A model generated the notes under the pieces. That model worked only from the letters and a program-made list of their open reading frames with translations. It did not search any database and had not been told where the DNA came from. Shown here one piece after another: positions 55,168 through 63,085 of a stretch of 64,000 nt of DNA. Source of the DNA: Streptomyces sp. DT2A-34. GTDB taxonomy: Bacteria > Actinomycetota > Actinomycetes > Streptomycetales > Streptomycetaceae. Where the stretch lies: NCBI RefSeq assembly GCF_030499515.1, contig NZ_JASTWJ010000001.1, positions 10,107,055-10,171,054 on the forward strand, read 5' to 3'. The position numbers were made by a program, and so were the translations under genes. Position 1 is the first letter of the stretch. Each line of letters begins with the position of its first letter.

Positions 55168-56445
55168 TTATGGGTTGCGCCGAGGGCGCTCATGGTCGCG
55201 GCCCGGGGGGAGGGTGCGAACCTGTGGGAAGGAGATGCTGAGGGCCGTTGCCAGGACCACCGACAGGCTGCAGACGGTGAGGGTGGTCGCCAGACTGGTG
55301 GCCTCGGCGGCCGGGCCGGCCACCAGGAGGCCGAGTGAGGCCAGGGAGAGAGAGCCGAACCAGTCGTAGGAGCTGACTCGGGAGAGGGACTCCTCCGGGA
55401 TCTTGTGCTGGAGGGTGGTGCTCCACAGGACGCCGTAGACGCTGATGCTCAGGCCGGTGAAGAACATCGCGGCGATGGTGAGCCAGGCCGGCGCCCGGGC
55501 GGCGAGGAGCGCCATGGGCAGCGCCGCGGGGAGTGCGGCGAGCGAGGCGATGAGGAGCGGACGTCGGGGCCGGAACCTGGCGCCCAGGGCCGCGCCGACG
55601 ATGCTGCCCACCGCCTGGGCCCCGACGAGGGCCGACCAGGTCTGCGCTCCGCCGGAGTCCTGGAAACGAAGCGGCCCCAGCACCCCCACGGTGGCGTTCA
55701 CCGCGGCCATCACCAGGGCGTACTGGGCGGTGAGGACCCACAGCCATTGGCGGGACATGAACTCCCGCTGTCCTTCCCGCAGATCCTGCCAGCCGGAGGT
55801 CGCGCGCCGCGGGCGCGGAGCGACGGGCACCTTGTGCATGAGCAAGCCGCTGGCGAAGAAGGTGAGGGCGTTCAAGGCGAGCGCCCAGCCCGCTCCGAAG
55901 AACCCGACGATGGCTCCGGCCGCCGCGAGGCCCACCAGGTTCGCGGTGTTGCTTCCGGTGCGCAGCGCCGAGTTGGCTCGCTGCAGGCTGTCCTCCGGGA
56001 CGAGCTGCGGGATGAGACCGTCCATGGCGGGATACAGCAGCGCCGAGGCGGTTCCGGCCACCGCCGCCAGGAAGCACAGCAGGACGAGGGGGGCGCTCTC
56101 GGCGGTGATCAGGACCGCGAGGAACGTGAAGGCGATGCCCGCCGTGTATTCGGCGGCGAGGATGAGCCGTGAGCGCCGGACGCGGTCCGCGACGACCCCG
56201 CCGATCAGGATGAAGCACACCTGGGGAATGGCCTGGCAGGCAAGTACCAGGGAGAGCTGTCCCGGAGTGCTTCCGGGCAGGCTGAGCACACCGAAGGCGA
56301 GGGCGACGCGCGCCAGGCCGTTGCCGAAGACGGACACGGTGCGTGCGACGAGGAAGTAGAGGAAGCTCGGTTCGGCTGTCAGGGGTCTGGGGGGCGAGGC
56401 CTGCAGACCGGTCGTACTGCCTGAATTCTCAGGGCTGCGGGGCAA
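55168..56445 (-). CDS. MFS transporter (probable exporter)
   Basis: A 425-residue major facilitator with twelve predicted hydrophobic segments. It shows the MFS loop motif [15 protein letters not shown] (about 81-95), and the overall pattern ([23 protein letters not shown]) is that of the MFS_3/enterobactin-exporter-like drug efflux group. The TTG at 56445, with GAGGAG upstream, overlaps the M3 peptidase gene by 17 nt. By position it is the exporter of the divergent YcaO-TfuA cluster and may also provide self-resistance. The C-terminus is short and basic. Confidence 0.85.
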   Translation of the reverse strand: MPRSPENSGSTTGLQASPPRPLTAEPSFLYFLVARTVSVFGNGLARVALAFGVLSLPGSTPGQLSLVLACQAIPQVCFILIGGVVADRVRRSRLILAAEYTAGIAFTFLAVLITAESAPLVLLCFLAAVAGTASALLYPAMDGLIPQLVPEDSLQRANSALRTGSNTANLVGLAAAGAIVGFFGAGWALALNALTFFASGLLMHKVPVAPRPRRATSGWQDLREGQREFMSRQWLWVLTAQYALVMAAVNATVGVLGPLRFQDSGGAQTWSALVGAQAVGSIVGAALGARFRPRRPLLIASLAALPAALPMALLAARAPAWLTIAAMFFTGLSISVYGVLWSTTLQHKIPEESLSRVSSYDWFGSLSLASLGLLVAGPAAEATSLATTLTVCSLSVVLATALSISFPQVRTLPPGRDHERPRRNP

Positions 56446-58273
56446 CGGGGTTGTCTCCTCGGGCGGTGTCTGCGGAAGTGTGCCCCGCGTTGTTCAGGTA
56501 GGCGTCGGCCGCCCGGCAGAACGTCTCCACTCGACGTGCCAGGCCGGCGGCCGATGCCATCCAGAACTCCTCGGAACCCAGGTCGATGCCGCACCGTCGG
56601 GCGAGCACCTCTGGAGCGTGCCGTCCGGAGTTGGAGAGGAGGTACCGCAGGGCATCGGGCTGGAGAGTACCGTCGGTGCCTTCCCTGATGCCGAGTCCGA
56701 GGAACAGACCGAAGTAATAAGGCCAGTTCGTGAAGGGCGTTTCGGCGTAGTAGTGAGGTTTGGAGATCCAGGCATAGCGGTCGAGCGTGGCGACGTCGAC
56801 GCTGTCGCCGTATGTCTCGCACTGGGCCTCGTGCAGGAGGCCGGAGATGACTTTGGCCGAGACGGTGCCCTCTTCGCGTTGCCGGAGGTACCGGTGTTCG
56901 AAGAGGAAGCGGCTGTAGGTGTCGACGACGACCTGGAAGTGCCCGATGAGGTCGGCGTTCATCAGCGCCAGGTACTGCTCGGGGGTCGGGTCCGTGGTGC
57001 CGTGCTCCAGGAGCAGCGTCTCGGACACCAGGCTGGCGGTCTCGGCGAGAGCCAGGGGCGGGATGCGCTGCAGTTCCTCGCTGTCACGCAGCAGGTGGTA
57101 GTGGTAGGCGTGTCCGAGTTCGTGCGCCAGACTCAGGACGCTGTCCATGCTGTCGTCGAAGTTGACGAGCAGTCGGCTCTGTCCGTCGCGCATGGGCATG
57201 CTCAAAGCGGTCTGCCGCTTCCCGGGGCGTGGCTCGGCGTCGATCCACGCGTTGTCGCCGGCCCGGCGGACGAGGGCGGCGAAGTCGTCGGCGAACGCGC
57301 CGGCCGCCCGCAGGGTCATCTCGAGCGCGGCGTCCCAGCCGATCTGCGGTTCCTCGGGGAGGGGAGCGGCGATGTCCGGATAGGACAGGGTCCGCACTCC
57401 GAGCAGCGCGGCTTTGGCCCGGGCGAAGCGATGGAGGGCCGGGAGCGCCGCCCGTACCGCCTCGTGCAGCACGTGCAGGATCCTGCTGTCGACACCGTTG
57501 GCATGGAGGGACAGGTCCAGTGGTCCGGCCCATCCTCGGTGGGCCGCCAGCGTGAGCGTCTCGCCCCGGATGGCATTGAGGCAGGCCGCTGCCGGGGACT
57601 CGATCGACTGCCACGCCCGTTGGGCGGCCTCGTATGCCGCGTGCCGGCGTTTCGGCTCCGGGCGCCCGAGTTCGCTCCGCAGTGTGGCGATGGACGCCGT
57701 CTCGCCGTCCAGCTCTCCGGTGAGATTGCTGGTCAGGTCGCGGTGGAGGTTCTGCCATGCCTGCATGCCGCTGGGGCGGAGCTGCGCGAGCAACAACTCC
57801 TGTTCCGGCGGGAGTTGGTGGCGCGCGACGGCATGGGTGCGTTCGAGCCAGTAGCGGTGCGCGGCGGCGATCGGGCTGGCTTCGACGAGCCGCTCGCGCT
57901 CCAGGCGGGTCACCCACTGTTGAAGGCGTGACTGCAGGGCGGGCAGCGTGCTCGTCGCCTGGCGAACGGCGGCCGCCTGCGCCGCCGCCTCGGCGTCCGC
58001 GCCGTCCGCCCAGCAGCGTCCTGCCCAGTACAGGGAGAGGACCCGGTGATCCTCGGCCGCTCGGCTGACCAGGGTGAGCGTCTGCTCGAAGAGCGCGACC
58101 TGGTCCGGCGTCGTCTGCAGGGGCGGCCCCGGGTCGATCTTCTGCTCGGTGAAGTGCCGTTCCAGGTCTTCGAGTTGGGTGCGAAGCCGACGGAGAGCTT
58201 CGTCGGGGGATGCGGCGTCGGCGGAGGGGAAGACTGTGTCGAGGTTCCAGCGGGGCGGCGTCGCTTGGTTCAT
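56429..58273 (-). CDS. M3-family metallopeptidase (oligoendopeptidase F-like)
   Basis: A 614-residue zinc endopeptidase of family M3. The catalytic motif LAHELGHAYH supplies HExxH, and ETASLVSETLLLEH about 25 residues later supplies the third Glu ligand. The N-terminal helical lid (about 1-350) is typical of PepF. M3 enzymes cut short peptides inside a closed cavity. No signal peptide is visible, so it acts in the cytoplasm. In this context it is a good candidate for leader or follower removal, or final trimming, of a modified peptide. The ATG at 58273 starts the conserved WNLDTVFPS region; an open frame to 58351 has no homology. It lies 95 bp after the 105-aa gene. Confidence 0.9.
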   Translation of the reverse strand: MNQATPPRWNLDTVFPSADAASPDEALRRLRTQLEDLERHFTEQKIDPGPPLQTTPDQVALFEQTLTLVSRAAEDHRVLSLYWAGRCWADGADAEAAAQAAAVRQATSTLPALQSRLQQWVTRLERERLVEASPIAAAHRYWLERTHAVARHQLPPEQELLLAQLRPSGMQAWQNLHRDLTSNLTGELDGETASIATLRSELGRPEPKRRHAAYEAAQRAWQSIESPAAACLNAIRGETLTLAAHRGWAGPLDLSLHANGVDSRILHVLHEAVRAALPALHRFARAKAALLGVRTLSYPDIAAPLPEEPQIGWDAALEMTLRAAGAFADDFAALVRRAGDNAWIDAEPRPGKRQTALSMPMRDGQSRLLVNFDDSMDSVLSLAHELGHAYHYHLLRDSEELQRIPPLALAETASLVSETLLLEHGTTDPTPEQYLALMNADLIGHFQVVVDTYSRFLFEHRYLRQREEGTVSAKVISGLLHEAQCETYGDSVDVATLDRYAWISKPHYYAETPFTNWPYYFGLFLGLGIREGTDGTLQPDALRYLLSNSGRHAPEVLARRCGIDLGSEEFWMASAAGLARRVETFCRAADAYLNNAGHTSADTARGDNPVAPQP

Positions 58274-58324
58274 CTGTCCGTTTCCGTCGGGCCGTGGTGG
58301 GGCTGGCGTGGAACTGTCATGGGC

Positions 58325-58357
58325 GGTGCGGGACCTGCTCTGGGCAGGCACCGCACC
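58325..58357 (-). terminator. Hairpin just after the 105-aa gene (possible attenuator)
   Basis: GGTGCGG-GA-CCTGC (58325-58338) pairs with GCAGG-CA-CCGCACC (58344-58357): 5 bp plus 7 bp separated by a 2x2 internal loop. It sits 11 bp past the stop of the 105-aa gene and before the M3 peptidase gene, where partial terminators commonly raise precursor over enzyme transcript levels. No T-run follows. Confidence 0.5.
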
Positions 58358-58368
58358 AGAGGATGCAC

Positions 58369-58686
58369 TCAGTCGACCTTGGGTGCCTTCTCGGGGTCTA
58401 TGTAGACCTTCCGCGCCTTGATGCGCCCGGTGGCGGTGTGGCGGCCGACGACCTCCTTGACGTCGTCACCCTCGGCCACCGGCCTGCTGAGCCGGATGCT
58501 GACCTCGGCGCGCAGGCCGAAGTTGTCCTGGACGGCGGCGTCGGCGGCGGAAGCGGCCTCGACGAGTCCCTTCCTGACGATGTCCATGTAGTGGTCGACG
58601 TCGACGGGGTCGAGGTCGATCCCGACGATGTTCTCCCGTTCCTCGGAGGTGGTGAATCGAGTCAGCTTCGGTTGCGTCTCGGACAT
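58369..58686 (-). CDS. 105-aa protein, candidate RiPP precursor or partner
   Basis: A 105-residue acidic/charged protein with no Cys and no recognised family. A very strong ribosome binding site (GGAGG, 6 bp before the ATG at 58686) and its place as first gene of the leftward operon fit a highly expressed peptide substrate. The sequence looks partly folded: helix about 28-50 (DHYMDIVRKGLVEAAS), beta-like segments AEVSIRLSRP (about 59-68) and TATGRIKARKVYID (about 83-96). A recognisable short core at the C-terminus is not evident (it ends EKAPKVD). It could be the precursor with the modified site inside, or a binding partner. A hairpin follows the stop. Confidence 0.6.
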   Translation of the reverse strand: MSETQPKLTRFTTSEERENIVGIDLDPVDVDHYMDIVRKGLVEAASAADAAVQDNFGLRAEVSIRLSRPVAEGDDVKEVVGRHTATGRIKARKVYIDPEKAPKVD

Positions 58687-59031
58687 GTATGTCCTCCGTT
58701 TGCGAGCTGATGAACCGGCCTTGGGGCGTTCGCACACTTCGGCCCCCGGTCGCAGAACACGACCGCCAACCACCATCGCCCACATCGGTGGCGGTTGAAA
58801 ATTGCGCTTGGGGAAGTTGTCCGCTTAGCGACCGTCGAGGCCACGGCGTTCTGACCGTTTTGACGCCAATAACCCCGTTGTAGATTGCGATTTTTGACCG
58901 TCCGCACAAGGCCGCCACATTCAGTTCGGGCCATTTGCCATGGCCCGCTTCTGGCAGCAAAGAGCCATGGGTAACGTTCCGGGGGTGCGCTGTCCGAACC
59001 GCCGACACACCGCCCCGAAAGCCGGAGGCCC
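58687..59031. other. Divergent promoter region of the RiPP-like cluster
   Basis: About 345 bp between the leftward 105-aa gene and the rightward operon. TTGACG (58860-58865) and TAGATT (58881-58886), 15 bp apart, resemble a rightward promoter; a second TTGACC lies at 58894-58899. The region 58790-58930 is less GC-rich than its flanks. A small ORF at 58689-58883 lacks a ribosome binding site and was not accepted. Confidence 0.45.
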
Positions 59032-59835
59032 ATGTCTCGAGACGCCCGAAAGTCCAGCCCACAAAGATCGCAGAGCGCCGCCCGGGAACTTCTGGCCAAT
59101 TTCTACACGGTCGAGCGGGCCGGTGGCTTCCGACTCAGTGATGGAGGTGGTCCCTTCGGGTTCGACATCACGACCGCCCTGCAGGTTGATTTCCTGATGG
59201 CGTCCTACGGCTGCGACGGAATCGTGGAGACGGGAAGTTTCCTCGGTGACACCACGACCTATTTGGCAAGGCAATATCCGGACACTCCGATACGCACCTG
59301 CGATGTGTCCGAGGAGTATGCGTCATTCACCCGCCGGCGCCTGGCGGGGCAGGACAACGTACGCGTTCTGACAGGCAGCTCCGACCAGCTGCTGCCACGG
59401 TTGCTGAAGAATTTCAGCCGGCCTCTCGTCTATCTCGACGCGCACTGGTACGAGCACTGGCCCATTCGCGAGGAAATCGCCCTGACGGGCACCGGGATCG
59501 TAGCGATTGACGATTTCGACATCGGTCACCGGCGCTTCTCCTTCGACGAATACGATGGAACACGCCTGGACGCGCGGCTGATCGCACGCGTACTGCCCGA
59601 GCTCGACGAGTTGTTCGTCGGCGACCCCGAGGCCGACTACCCCTTTCCGTGCCTGCAGACCGGCCGGCGTTCCGGCACGGCCTATCTCGTGCGGGGGTTG
59701 GACCCAGGGCCGCTGCGGGAGAGCGGCATGTTCCGGCGGATCGCGCTGAAACCGCACATCCAGCTGCCGTCCTGGAACACCGCGGGGGCGGGCGCGGCGC
59801 TGCCGGGGGCCACGGCGTCCCGTGCGGGGAGGTGA
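59032..59835 (+). CDS. Class I methyltransferase-like protein
   Basis: A 267-residue Rossmann-fold protein resembling the Methyltransf_24 group. Motif I is GIVETGSFLGDTTTYLA (about 63-79), the acidic residue ending strand 2 is in RTCDVSEEY, and the motif IV region is VYLDAHWYEHW with a following VAIDDFD. It would use S-adenosylmethionine, but the acceptor is unknown; a peptide N-, O- or S-methylation is inferred from the neighbours. GGAGG precedes the ATG at 59032. It is first of a six-gene operon and ends 4 bp before the YcaO start. Codon use is slightly less GC-rich than in nearby genes. Confidence 0.78.
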   Translation: MSRDARKSSPQRSQSAARELLANFYTVERAGGFRLSDGGGPFGFDITTALQVDFLMASYGCDGIVETGSFLGDTTTYLARQYPDTPIRTCDVSEEYASFTRRRLAGQDNVRVLTGSSDQLLPRLLKNFSRPLVYLDAHWYEHWPIREEIALTGTGIVAIDDFDIGHRRFSFDEYDGTRLDARLIARVLPELDELFVGDPEADYPFPCLQTGRRSGTAYLVRGLDPGPLRESGMFRRIALKPHIQLPSWNTAGAGAALPGATASRAGR

Positions 59836-59839
59836 CCGT

Positions 59840-61054
59840 ATGCATGTGCTGAGCGGCAGCATCCGGACCCGGTCGGCGGAGGAGGCGGCGCCGGTCGCCT
59901 GGGCGGTCGCGCAGCGGCTGGGTGTCACCCGGGTCACCGATGTCACGTGGATGGACCGGATCGGAATCCCCGTCAGCTCCGCCACGCGCCCGCGGGCCGG
60001 CATTCTGCGGGTCTCGGCGGGAAAGGGCCGTCGCCCCGCCGAAGCCCACATCGGTGCGCTGATGGAGAGCATCGAGCAAGGTGTGGCCGAGCGGGCGGCC
60101 GAGACCGCCGCTGTCGAGTGGATGAGCGCGAGGGACGTGGTCCGCGACGGCGGCCCCACGTTGGGCAGTTACTGTCCGCACATCAACGCCCCGCTCGACC
60201 CCGACCGGCCCCTTGCCTGGGTCATCGCCCACGACATCGTCCGTGACTGCCCTGTCCCGGTGCCGGCGGAGCTCGTCTTCATCCCCTGCCCGCCGGAGCT
60301 GACGAGCGGTTACTTCGGGTCCACCACCACGGGGCTCGCGTCGGGAAACACCTACCCGGAAGCCACCGTGCACGGACTGTGCGAGGTACTGGAGCGGGAC
60401 ATCTCTTCCTTCCAGGTCGTGGACGATGCCTCCTTCCTCGTCCGGCCCGACAGCCTGCCGCCCGCCCTGAGCGAGATGACCGACAGGATCCGGTCCGCGG
60501 GCCTGCGCACCTGGTTGCGCTGGGTCCCCTCGGCCCTCGGCGTCTCCTATTTCACCTGCCTGATCGAGGACCCGGACTTTCCGACACCGCTGTTCTGCAA
60601 TGGCGGTTACGGCGCCCATCCGGTCCCCGTCATCGCCGCGACGCGGGCGATCACCGAAGCCGCCCAGAGCCGGCTCACGTACATCCAGGGCGCCCGCGAG
60701 GACCTGGAGGACACCTTCGAGCTGTTCCGCGACGCCCCGGCGCAGGCCATGGACAGCTACCGCGAGGAGCTGATCGGCCGCTACGCCGACGAACGGCGCA
60801 CTGTGCGGTTCGGGGACATAGCCGGAGCGGACCCCGCCCCGCCCGAGGTCATGCTGGAGCACCTGGTCCGGCACTGCCGCGGCGCCGGCTTCTCCTCCAT
60901 CGCCGTGTACCACTACGCCGAACTCGCCCTGCCGTTCCGTATCGTGCGGGTGGCGGTTCCGACCGCGGAGCACTTCACCAACGCCACTCAGCGCGTGGGA
61001 ACCCGGCTGGGGCAGCTGCGGCGCGTCGAACGCACGCTGGTGGGGGCCGCGTGA
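59840..61054 (+). CDS. YcaO-domain cyclodehydratase/thioamide synthetase
   Basis: A 404-residue YcaO enzyme with the ATP/Mg-binding elements ALMESIEQGVAERA (about 73-86), HGLCEVLERDI (about 178-188) and RAITEAAQSRLTYIQGARED (about 272-291). YcaO proteins activate backbone amides with ATP; with a TfuA partner they introduce sulfur to give thioamides, as in thioviridamide-type peptides and methyl-coenzyme M reductase. There is no C-terminal PxPxP tail, which is usual for non-azoline members. No separate leader-binding (RRE) protein is seen. An ideal GGAGGTGA precedes the ATG at 59840, and the stop overlaps the TfuA gene (GTGA). Confidence 0.92.
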   Translation: MHVLSGSIRTRSAEEAAPVAWAVAQRLGVTRVTDVTWMDRIGIPVSSATRPRAGILRVSAGKGRRPAEAHIGALMESIEQGVAERAAETAAVEWMSARDVVRDGGPTLGSYCPHINAPLDPDRPLAWVIAHDIVRDCPVPVPAELVFIPCPPELTSGYFGSTTTGLASGNTYPEATVHGLCEVLERDISSFQVVDDASFLVRPDSLPPALSEMTDRIRSAGLRTWLRWVPSALGVSYFTCLIEDPDFPTPLFCNGGYGAHPVPVIAATRAITEAAQSRLTYIQGAREDLEDTFELFRDAPAQAMDSYREELIGRYADERRTVRFGDIAGADPAPPEVMLEHLVRHCRGAGFSSIAVYHYAELALPFRIVRVAVPTAEHFTNATQRVGTRLGQLRRVERTLVGAA

Positions 61055-61803
61055 GCGACCACCGGAACACCCCGTCACCGCTGCACGTCATGGTCGGCCC
61101 CACGGGCTACGGGCAGCATGAGCTGCTGTCCACAGTGCCGGGCGTCGTGGTGCACCCGCCCGCGGAGCGCGGATCCATACGTTCGCTGCTGCGCCGGCAC
61201 ACCTGCGTCCCCCAGGAGATCGCCCTGGTCGACGGCCGGTTCGGCGACGTCCTGGCCGTCGGTCACGGAGAGCTCCTCGAGGCCGTCGACGCCGGCTGGC
61301 GAGTCTGGGGGCTCGGATCGATGGGCGCCATCCGTGCTGCCGAACTCCACACCCTCGGGGTGATCGGCTACGGGCAGGTCTTCCGGCACCTGCGCGACAC
61401 CATGGCCCCCGACGACGAGGTGGCCGTGCTGCACGGGCCCGCGCCGCGCTACCGGCCCGCGACCGAGGCTCTGGTCGACTTGCGTGTGCTTCTGGCGCAC
61501 TGGGCCGGTGAGGGGCTGTTGTCCCGGGATCGGAAGGAAGAGCTGCTGACCGAGCTGGCCGGCAGATGGTTCGGTGACCGCTCGCTCGCGGAGGTCATCG
61601 CGCTCGCCCGGCGCATGCTCGGTGCCGCGGCCGCCGACGTGCTGCGGTCCGCGCTGCCTCCCCCCGCCCGATACCGGATCAAGAGCCGTGACCTGGCAAC
61701 TTTCCTCCAGGAGGAACCATGGCGTCAGCCGCGTCGTTCACCGAGCGGGAATTCGGCGGATTTCCCTTCCTCGATCTCTCCTTCTTACCTGGCCGCCTCC
61801 TGA
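61051..61803 (+). CDS. TfuA-like protein (YcaO partner)
   Basis: A 250-residue TfuA-domain protein: PLHVMVGPTGYGQHELL at the start, EIALVDGRFGDVLAVGHGELLEAVDAG, and the highly conserved WGLGSMGAIRAAELHTLGVIGYGQVF (given in parts). TfuA proteins occur with YcaO and are required for thioamide formation, probably by delivering or hydrolysing a sulfur donor. The GTG at 61051 overlaps the YcaO stop. Its last 28 codons overlap the next gene by 85 nt in another frame; the tail sequence is Ser/Pro-rich and probably not part of the fold. Confidence 0.9.
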   Translation: MSDHRNTPSPLHVMVGPTGYGQHELLSTVPGVVVHPPAERGSIRSLLRRHTCVPQEIALVDGRFGDVLAVGHGELLEAVDAGWRVWGLGSMGAIRAAELHTLGVIGYGQVFRHLRDTMAPDDEVAVLHGPAPRYRPATEALVDLRVLLAHWAGEGLLSRDRKEELLTELAGRWFGDRSLAEVIALARRMLGAAAADVLRSALPPPARYRIKSRDLATFLQEEPWRQPRRSPSGNSADFPSSISPSYLAAS

Positions 61804-62486
61804 CCGCGGTCGCCTGTGTGCGCGCGAGCCGGCGCACCGGCAGCGCGGCCCCGCCCGGCCCGGACGAACTGAACGATGTCCTGACCCCGCTGACCGCGCT
61901 GGCCATCCGCCGCATGGACATGAAGCTGGACATCCCGGGTGGCCCGCTGGCACCTGAGCGGCAGGCGGCGGTGAACGAGGCGCTGGCCACGATCGCGGCC
62001 GCCGTGCCGGCGTGGGAGCCACTGGTGCGGCTGCCGATCCGTTTCTTGCGTCTGCGGGACGGCGGGCGGGCCATCGGGGCCAGCTGCTACGCCTGGCCGC
62101 AGCACGTTCTCCTCGGTGACGACGCCTTCGCCTCCCGCGCCGAACTCGCCGAGCAGGTGCTGCACGAGGTCTCCCACAACTGGCTCTACCTCGTGGAGGA
62201 GATCAAGGCGCTGCAACACCGCGGCTGCGACCACACACTGACACTCCCGTCCGGTACCAGCGAGCGAGAGCCGGACGAGATCCTCGGCGCGGCGCACGTC
62301 GTCCTCAACGTCCGCCGGCTGTGGCAGCGGATGGACGTGGACGAGGACCAGCGTTCCCGGCGTCTCACCGACCTGGCGTCCTACCTCGAGGGGTGCCTGT
62401 CCCTCATCGACGAGGCACGCGTCTGCCTGACCGACGACGGACAGGCGCTGGCCGACCGATTGCTGCAGGAGGCTGTTGCCGCGTGA
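61719..62486 (+). CDS. HExxH protein, putative peptide-modifying oxygenase
   Basis: A 255-residue helical protein with LHEVSHNW (His149-Glu150-xx-His153) and a downstream His in GAAHVVLNV (about 193), the pattern of the RiPP-associated HExxH proteins that NCBI now names aKG-HExxH-type peptide beta-hydroxylases (recalled, not searched). Those use Fe(II) and 2-oxoglutarate to hydroxylate peptide side chains rather than acting as proteases. CAGGAGGAA precedes the ATG at 61719, inside the TfuA coding end (85-nt overlap). Codon 23 is TTA (61785-61787), rare in Streptomyces and read by the bldA tRNA, so expression may be tied to development. The stop overlaps the next gene by GTGA. Confidence 0.75.
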   Translation: MASAASFTEREFGGFPFLDLSFLPGRLLTAVACVRASRRTGSAAPPGPDELNDVLTPLTALAIRRMDMKLDIPGGPLAPERQAAVNEALATIAAAVPAWEPLVRLPIRFLRLRDGGRAIGASCYAWPQHVLLGDDAFASRAELAEQVLHEVSHNWLYLVEEIKALQHRGCDHTLTLPSGTSEREPDEILGAAHVVLNVRRLWQRMDVDEDQRSRRLTDLASYLEGCLSLIDEARVCLTDDGQALADRLLQEAVAA

Positions 62487-63085
62487 AACTCAAGGGAGAA
62501 CTGTCGACCCGCTGGGGCACGCCGTTCCTCGTCCACCAGGTGGAAAGCCCCGACGGATACAACGCTGCTCTGCGCGAACTGCTGCTGGAGAGGGAGCACT
62601 CGAAAGCGGGCACCACCGTCGGTATCGTCGACGCGACCAAGACGACCTCGGACGTGCTGCGCTGGGACCACTGCCTGATCGACCCGCTGCGCGGCTGGAT
62701 CCTCGATGTCGGCGAGTCCATGAACCACCACGTCGGTGCCGGAGTCACGGCCGCGGGGGAGCCCGCGTCGATGATCGCGGAGGCCTGGGCGGTCATCTAC
62801 CACGAGTGGGGCCACCACAAGATCCACTCGCACCATGACTCGGCCTGGTCGGGCGTGTACTACGTCCACGCCGAGAACATGGCGCAGGGCACGGGAAACA
62901 TCGAGCTCGTCGACCCGCGCCCCGCGGCCTGCGTGGCAGAGCCCGGCCGGTCGCCGCTGCTGCCCTTCACACCGCGGACCGGCTCACTCATCGCCTTCCC
63001 CAGCTGGTTGCAGCACTGGGTGACGCCGTACATCGGCGGCAGCGAGCGGATCTGCATCGCCTTCAACATCGGCTTCGAACGGTGA
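62483..63085 (+). CDS. 2OG-Fe(II) oxygenase-like protein (TIGR02466 type)
   Basis: A 200-residue jelly-roll oxygenase of the 2OG-FeII_Oxy_5/TIGR02466 type. The iron site is in HSHHDSAWSGVYYV (His117-x-Asp119 as the likely HxD pair), the distal His in FPSWLQHWV (His178), and the 2-oxoglutarate Arg in ERICIAFN (Arg189). The gene starts at a GTG that overlaps the preceding stop, and its own stop overlaps the next gene. Substrate is presumably the cluster's peptide. It is a single-domain enzyme of normal length. Confidence 0.83.
   Translation: MKLKGELSTRWGTPFLVHQVESPDGYNAALRELLLEREHSKAGTTVGIVDATKTTSDVLRWDHCLIDPLRGWILDVGESMNHHVGAGVTAAGEPASMIAEAWAVIYHEWGHHKIHSHHDSAWSGVYYVHAENMAQGTGNIELVDPRPAACVAEPGRSPLLPFTPRTGSLIAFPSWLQHWVTPYIGGSERICIAFNIGFER

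Noticed and set aside
58689..58883. Small plus-strand ORF (64 codons, with Cys) as RiPP precursor
   Set aside because: No ribosome binding site, begins antisense to the start of the 105-aa gene and covers the promoter region; cannot be supported.
61719..62486. Reading the HExxH protein as a zinc protease
   Set aside because: HExxH is present, but the surrounding pattern, downstream His and YcaO/TfuA/2OG neighbours fit the peptide-modifying HExxH family better. Protease activity is not excluded.
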